From: Arthrobacter bambusae
GTDB taxonomy: Bacteria; Actinomycetota; Actinomycetes; Actinomycetales; Micrococcaceae
Length of the DNA stretch: 64,000 nt
Direction: 5' to 3'
Assembly (NCBI RefSeq): GCF_022606295.1
Contig: NZ_JAHHZS010000001.1
Span: forward strand, 186,001 to 250,000
Within the stretch, counting starts at the first letter, position 1, and the number at the start of each line of letters is the position of its first letter. Below, one piece after another: positions 60,523 through 64,000 of the stretch. A program made the position numbers and the translations under genes. The notes below the pieces were generated by a model. It had not been told where the DNA came from. It ran no database searches and saw only the letters and a program-made list of their open reading frames with translations.

Positions 60523-61869
60523 CTAGCTCTTGAGCTTGGGCTTCACGTCCTTGGTGTAGATGCCATCGAGTGTTGCCTTGAGGTCCGTCATGGTGGCCTT
60601 GACATCGCCTTGCTGGGTGAGGATCTTCGCGGCAGCCTTGGCCATCTCCTGGTCGGCACCGGGCAGGAACACCCGGGCGTTGTCCTGCACCTTGGTCACT
60701 GCGAGCTGGTCCATGGCCGTCTTGATCTGCGGGGTCTTGGCGAGGACAGCCGTCATGTCCGCGGAGACGCGCGTGGGCATGTATCCGGTCGCGGCGGAGA
60801 ACGCCGCGGTGTTCTCCGGTTCGGTCATGAATTTCAGGAAGGTGGCAGCTGCGAGCTGGACCTCCTTGCTGACCCCGCTGGGGATCCCGAGGCCCGCTCC
60901 GCCGGTGGGGCAGACGTTGGTCGCGGCTTTGGGTCCGCCGGGCAGGAAGCCGACGCCGACGTTGAACTTGGCGGACTTCAGCACGCCCAGCAGGTCGCCG
61001 GTGGAGGAGATCGTGGTGGACGTGATGCCTGCGGCGAAGTCGTCCGCGGCGTTCTTGGAAGAGACGCCGGCCCACTTGTCCTTGTAGATGGAGTCCTGGG
61101 CCCACTGCAGCGCCGCGACGGACTCCGGGGAATCGCAGTTGAAGGTCCAGCCGTTGGACCAGCTGCCGCCCCAGCCCCACAGGTTGTTCTGCAGGGTCCA
61201 GCCGGCGTACCCGGCAAGGGCGGGGTAGATGTAGGCGTACTTCGCGCCCGAGCTGGCCTGGAGCTTCGGGGCCCAGTCGGCGAACTCCTGCCACGTCTTG
61301 GGAGCGCGGTCCGGAAGGCCGGCGGCCTTGAAATGGTCCTTGTTGTAGTAGAAGAGCGGGGTGGAACGGCCATAGGGGAGCGCCCACTGCTTGTTGGCGT
61401 ATTGGTAGTCCGCAACGAGGGACTTCTGGAAGTCGTCAATCTTGACGTCCAGCTGCTTGATGAGTCCGTCCAACGGGATGATGTTGCCGTTGGTGTAGTA
61501 GCGGAACCACCAGACGTCCGAGAGTACTACGAGGCCGGGGAGGGCCGACTTGGCGGCCTGGGAGGTCTGGAACTTCTGGGCGATTTCCTCGTAGTTGGCG
61601 CCTGCCGTCACGAGGTTCACTTTGATGTCCGGGAACTTAGCCTGGAACTTGTCGACGATGGATTGCTCGACGGCCTGGGACTGCCCGGGGTGGCTGGTCC
61701 AGAAGTCGAACGAACCGGCCGGCTTGACGCCGGTGAAGTCGATGTCCGAAGGGCTGCTGCTCGCTGCGCTGCCGCTGGTCGACGGACCGCCGCATGCTGC
61801 CAGGGCGGCGGCGGCGACTCCGAGGCCGGCGAGCCCCAGGAAGTTTCTACGGTCAAGGTTCATTGCCAT
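60523..61869 (-). CDS. ABC importer substrate-binding lipoprotein, UgpB/sugar type
   Basis: The 448-residue lipoprotein binds a carbohydrate or glycerol-3-phosphate derivative outside the membrane. The N-terminus has twin arginines (LDRRNFLGLAG, residues 5-15) and a lipobox ALAAC with Cys26, so it is exported by Tat and lipid-anchored. The mature part is a family-1 solute-binding protein: FDFWTSHPGQSQAVEQSIVD and SWSNGWTFNCDSPESVAALQ. ATG 61869 is chosen because AGAGGA lies 7 bp upstream. Downstream-most gene of a three-gene importer; the ligand is unproven. Confidence 0.9.
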   Translation of the reverse strand: MAMNLDRRNFLGLAGLGVAAAALAACGGPSTSGSAASSSPSDIDFTGVKPAGSFDFWTSHPGQSQAVEQSIVDKFQAKFPDIKVNLVTAGANYEEIAQKFQTSQAAKSALPGLVVLSDVWWFRYYTNGNIIPLDGLIKQLDVKIDDFQKSLVADYQYANKQWALPYGRSTPLFYYNKDHFKAAGLPDRAPKTWQEFADWAPKLQASSGAKYAYIYPALAGYAGWTLQNNLWGWGGSWSNGWTFNCDSPESVAALQWAQDSIYKDKWAGVSSKNAADDFAAGITSTTISSTGDLLGVLKSAKFNVGVGFLPGGPKAATNVCPTGGAGLGIPSGVSKEVQLAAATFLKFMTEPENTAAFSAATGYMPTRVSADMTAVLAKTPQIKTAMDQLAVTKVQDNARVFLPGADQEMAKAAAKILTQQGDVKATMTDLKATLDGIYTKDVKPKLKS

Positions 61870-61962
61870 GGTTGGTCCTCTCAAGGATGCAAAGGTGGTG
61901 AGGTTGTGTCTGGACGGTGCGGCCGGGGTTCGGGGAAGGCCGCGCTGGATGGTGCGGTGTAG

Positions 61963-62901
61963 CTAGCCTGTGACGCTGCCCTGGGTGAGCCCGGCAACGA
62001 TGTAGCGCTGCAACGCTGCGAAGACCAGGAGGATGGGGATGATGACGAGTACGGCTCCGGCCATCAGGATTCCCCAGCCTGCGCCGTTTCCTTCAGAGTT
62101 CTGAAGCAGGGTCAGGCCGACCGGGAGGGTCATGGTTTCCGGCCGGTCCGTGATGATCAGGGGCCAGATGTAGTCGTTCCATTCGCTGACCACCGTGACG
62201 AGGGCAACGGTGGCGATGGACGGGAGCGAGACAGGAACGACAACTTGCCACAGCCTGCGCCAATGGCCGGCGCCGTCGATTTCCGCGGCTTCGAGGATGG
62301 AAGCCGGAAGCGTCTTGAAATGCTGGCGAAGGAGGAAAGTCCCAAAGGCCGTGCCGAGGCCCGGAAGAATGATCCCCCACAGGGTGTTCTTCCCGCCGAT
62401 CCCAGCGATCAGGATGTAGTTGGGGAGGATCGATACCTGCGGCGGCACCATCAGGGCCACGAGGATTACGACGAAGATGACGTTCTTGAACGGGAAGCGG
62501 ACAAAAACCAGGGCGTAGGCGGTCAGGATCGCCAGGATCACCTTGACCGTGGAGCCGACCGTGGTGACGATGAGGCTGTTCAGGAAGAACCGCGCGAACG
62601 GCACCGTTGTCATGGCCGTGTGGTAGTTATCGAGGTTCAGGCCCTGCGGCAGGATCTTGAGATCAGTGGTGACGATTTCGCCCGGCTGCTTGAAGGAACT
62701 CAACACCATCCACAACAGCGGGAGGACAACCACCAGGGTGGCCACGATCAGCGGGATATAACCTCCGGCCAGTGCCTGGACCAGGTTTGCGCGGGAGAAC
62801 GGCTTGTCACGCCGCGCTGGGAGATCCGGACCGCCGTCGGGAGCTTTCAGGGCCCCGACGCCGCTAGCGGGGTTGGGGCTGACGGGAGAGAGCGTGCTCA
62901 T
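61963..62901 (-). CDS. ABC importer permease, UgpE/MalG type
   Basis: The 312-residue inner-membrane permease has six predicted helices after a hydrophilic N-terminal tail of about 45 residues. The EAA loop that contacts the ATPase is ILEAAEIDGAGHWRRLWQVV. The C-terminal helices include IIPILLVFAALQRYIVAGLT, typical of the MalG/UgpE class. It overlaps the upstream permease by 4 bp (coupled translation) and precedes the binding-protein gene by 93 bp. Confidence 0.92.
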   Translation of the reverse strand: MSTLSPVSPNPASGVGALKAPDGGPDLPARRDKPFSRANLVQALAGGYIPLIVATLVVVLPLLWMVLSSFKQPGEIVTTDLKILPQGLNLDNYHTAMTTVPFARFFLNSLIVTTVGSTVKVILAILTAYALVFVRFPFKNVIFVVILVALMVPPQVSILPNYILIAGIGGKNTLWGIILPGLGTAFGTFLLRQHFKTLPASILEAAEIDGAGHWRRLWQVVVPVSLPSIATVALVTVVSEWNDYIWPLIITDRPETMTLPVGLTLLQNSEGNGAGWGILMAGAVLVIIPILLVFAALQRYIVAGLTQGSVTG

Positions 62902-63848
62902 GAGTAGTGCACCTTCCGTTCGACGAACCGCAACTGGAGCACGGTGATGATGAGCAGGATGGCGAAGAGCACCACCGAGATGGCGGCGGAGTACCCGGCG
63001 CGGTTGTAGGCGCCGAAGGCTTGCAGATACGCCTCGTAGATCAGCGTGCTGGTGCCGTTGCCCAGCGGTGTCATGATCCGGATGAGGTCAAAGGCCTGAA
63101 GCGAGCTGATCATCGTGGTGATCAGGAGGAAGAACGTTGTGGGCGAGAGCAGCGGAACGGAGATGCTCATGAAGCGGCGGAGGCCGTTGGCTCCGTCCAG
63201 GGACGCTGCCTCCATGACGTCCTTCGGGAGTGACTGGAGCCCGGCAAGGTACACGACGGCGCAATAGCCGAGGTTCTTCCACACGTAGACGATGATGACC
63301 ATCACGAGGGAGAGCTGCGGATCGTTGATCCACTGCGGGCTTTGCTGGCCGATGCCGCGGAGCAGCCAGGACAGCACGCCGTATCCGGGGTCGAAGATGA
63401 ACAGCCACACGAGGCCGACACCCACGCCGCTGAGGACGTAGGGGGCGAAGACCGCTGAACGCGCAAATGTGGTGCCGCGTACCTTCGCGTTCAAGGCGAG
63501 GGCCACCAAGAGGCCCAGCGTCATGGAACCGCCGACGGTGACCACGGTGAAGACGAGGGTGGTGCCAAGTACTTGCGGAGCGTCGGAGCTGGTGAAGAAG
63601 GCGACATAGTTGTCAAGGCCCACAACAGTGGCCGAGGTGGAGCCCAAGGTCCAGTCGAGGGTCGAGTAGTACATGTTGTTGATCAAGGGCAGATACGTGA
63701 ACACCGCGATCAGCGCCAAGTTCGGCAGGGCCAGTGCCAGGAACACGAAGAAGTCGCGTCGGGTTCGGCCGGACCAACGTCCCCGGCGCTGAGGGGCCGG
63801 GACAGCCTGCGCGGTGGCCGCGGGGCTGCTAGTCAGCTGTCTTGTCAT
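62898..63848 (-). CDS. ABC importer permease, UgpA/MalF type
   Basis: The 316-residue permease has six helices: FFVFLALALPNLALIAVFTY as first and VVLFAILLIITVLQLRFVER as last. The EAA loop is VMEAASLDGANGLRRFMSIS. As first gene of the minus-strand importer operon it has an upstream promoter candidate. No nucleotide-binding subunit is found in this cluster, so a shared ATPase (MsmK/UgpC type) coded elsewhere is assumed. Confidence 0.92.
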   Translation of the reverse strand: MTRQLTSSPAATAQAVPAPQRRGRWSGRTRRDFFVFLALALPNLALIAVFTYLPLINNMYYSTLDWTLGSTSATVVGLDNYVAFFTSSDAPQVLGTTLVFTVVTVGGSMTLGLLVALALNAKVRGTTFARSAVFAPYVLSGVGVGLVWLFIFDPGYGVLSWLLRGIGQQSPQWINDPQLSLVMVIIVYVWKNLGYCAVVYLAGLQSLPKDVMEAASLDGANGLRRFMSISVPLLSPTTFFLLITTMISSLQAFDLIRIMTPLGNGTSTLIYEAYLQAFGAYNRAGYSAAISVVLFAILLIITVLQLRFVERKVHYS

Positions 63849-63918
63849 GGGAGGTCTCTAACGGTTCGCAGATATCGGGGCGCGCCGGACTCGGACTGGT
63901 GGGTCAAGGGGGCGGCTA

Positions 63919-63950
63919 GATTTACCTCACCACACGGGAGCCTCTGTCAA
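63919..63950 (-). promoter_or_regulatory. Candidate promoter of the ABC importer operon
   Basis: On the minus strand a perfect -35 TTGACA (63945-63950) is followed after 20 bp by TAAATC (63919-63924). The spacing is long, so an activator or another -10 may be used. The rest to the window end has no gene. Confidence 0.4.
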
Positions 63951-64000
63951 GTCACAAAAAGGGCAGTTCGCGGGATTGTTGGACAAGGCTTTTGCGCTTG

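Noticed and set aside
59552..61387. Open frame of 611 codons on the minus strand across map, the terminator and the binding-protein gene
   Set aside because: It covers map antisense and overlaps the lipoprotein gene in another frame; both real genes have catalytic or sorting motifs.

Overview
The window is a chromosomal segment of a high-GC Gram-positive actinobacterium, most likely of the family Micrococcaceae (Arthrobacter, Pseudarthrobacter or Paenarthrobacter). The basis is the high GC content with strong third-position GC bias, genes for mycothiol synthesis (mshD), a Streptomyces/mycobacteria-type GlnR, the M. tuberculosis-like ppk-mutT1 pair, PspC-domain signalling proteins, and the actinobacterial order trpT-secE-nusG-rplK-rplA / rplJ-rplL / rpoB-rpoC / rpsL-rpsG-fusA-tuf / S10-spc cluster. 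I saw no plasmid, phage, insertion sequence or CRISPR signature. Genus assignment is inference.

Left part (1-20000): a minus-strand block runs ppk - mutT1 - thyA (cut by the window edge), preceded by mshD and glnR. Diverging from glnR is a plus-strand run of a polytopic membrane protein, a 37-residue membrane peptide, a haem-binding-type beta-barrel (nitrobindin/FABP-like), a flavodoxin-like reductase, the Fe-S repair protein YgfZ and an ankyrin protein. A PadR regulator with a palindromic operator precedes a DHA2-type drug exporter. After a GNAT gene and pfkA comes an envelope-stress locus: three minus-strand membrane genes (two with PspC domains, the largest with a LiaF-like tail) diverge from a PspC-histidine kinase and its LuxR-type regulator. 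This resembles the EsrISR system of Corynebacterium glutamicum. An aspartate-type aminotransferase and tRNA-Trp close this part.

Centre (20000-41300): the transcription/translation core, secE, nusG, rplK, rplA, rplJ, rplL, rpoB, rpoC, rpsL, rpsG, fusA and tuf. It is interrupted by a tandem pair of paralogous double-GNAT genes between rplA and rplJ, and by YbaK and thiolase genes between rplL and rpoB. Regulation visible in the DNA includes an L10-leader with a built-in terminator upstream of rplJ and strong intrinsic terminators after rplA, rplL, rpoC and tuf.

Right part (41300-64000): a 1372-residue multi-membrane protein of unknown function with five 18-bp repeats, a 41-residue membrane peptide and a GH1 beta-glucosidase lie between tuf and the S10 operon. 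The S10 operon (rpsJ to rpsQ), spc operon (rplN to rplO) and secY-adk follow in the classical order, with promoters or inverted repeats at the operon joints. map follows after a terminator. Then, where infA would normally be expected, there is an accessory minus-strand sugar/glycerol-phosphate-type ABC importer (two permeases and a Tat-type lipoprotein binding protein, no ATPase gene in view).

Several essential genes use weak start codons: TTG for rplK, rpoB, rplN and secY; GTG for nusG, rpsL, fusA, tuf, rplW, rpsC, rpsQ and rpsE.
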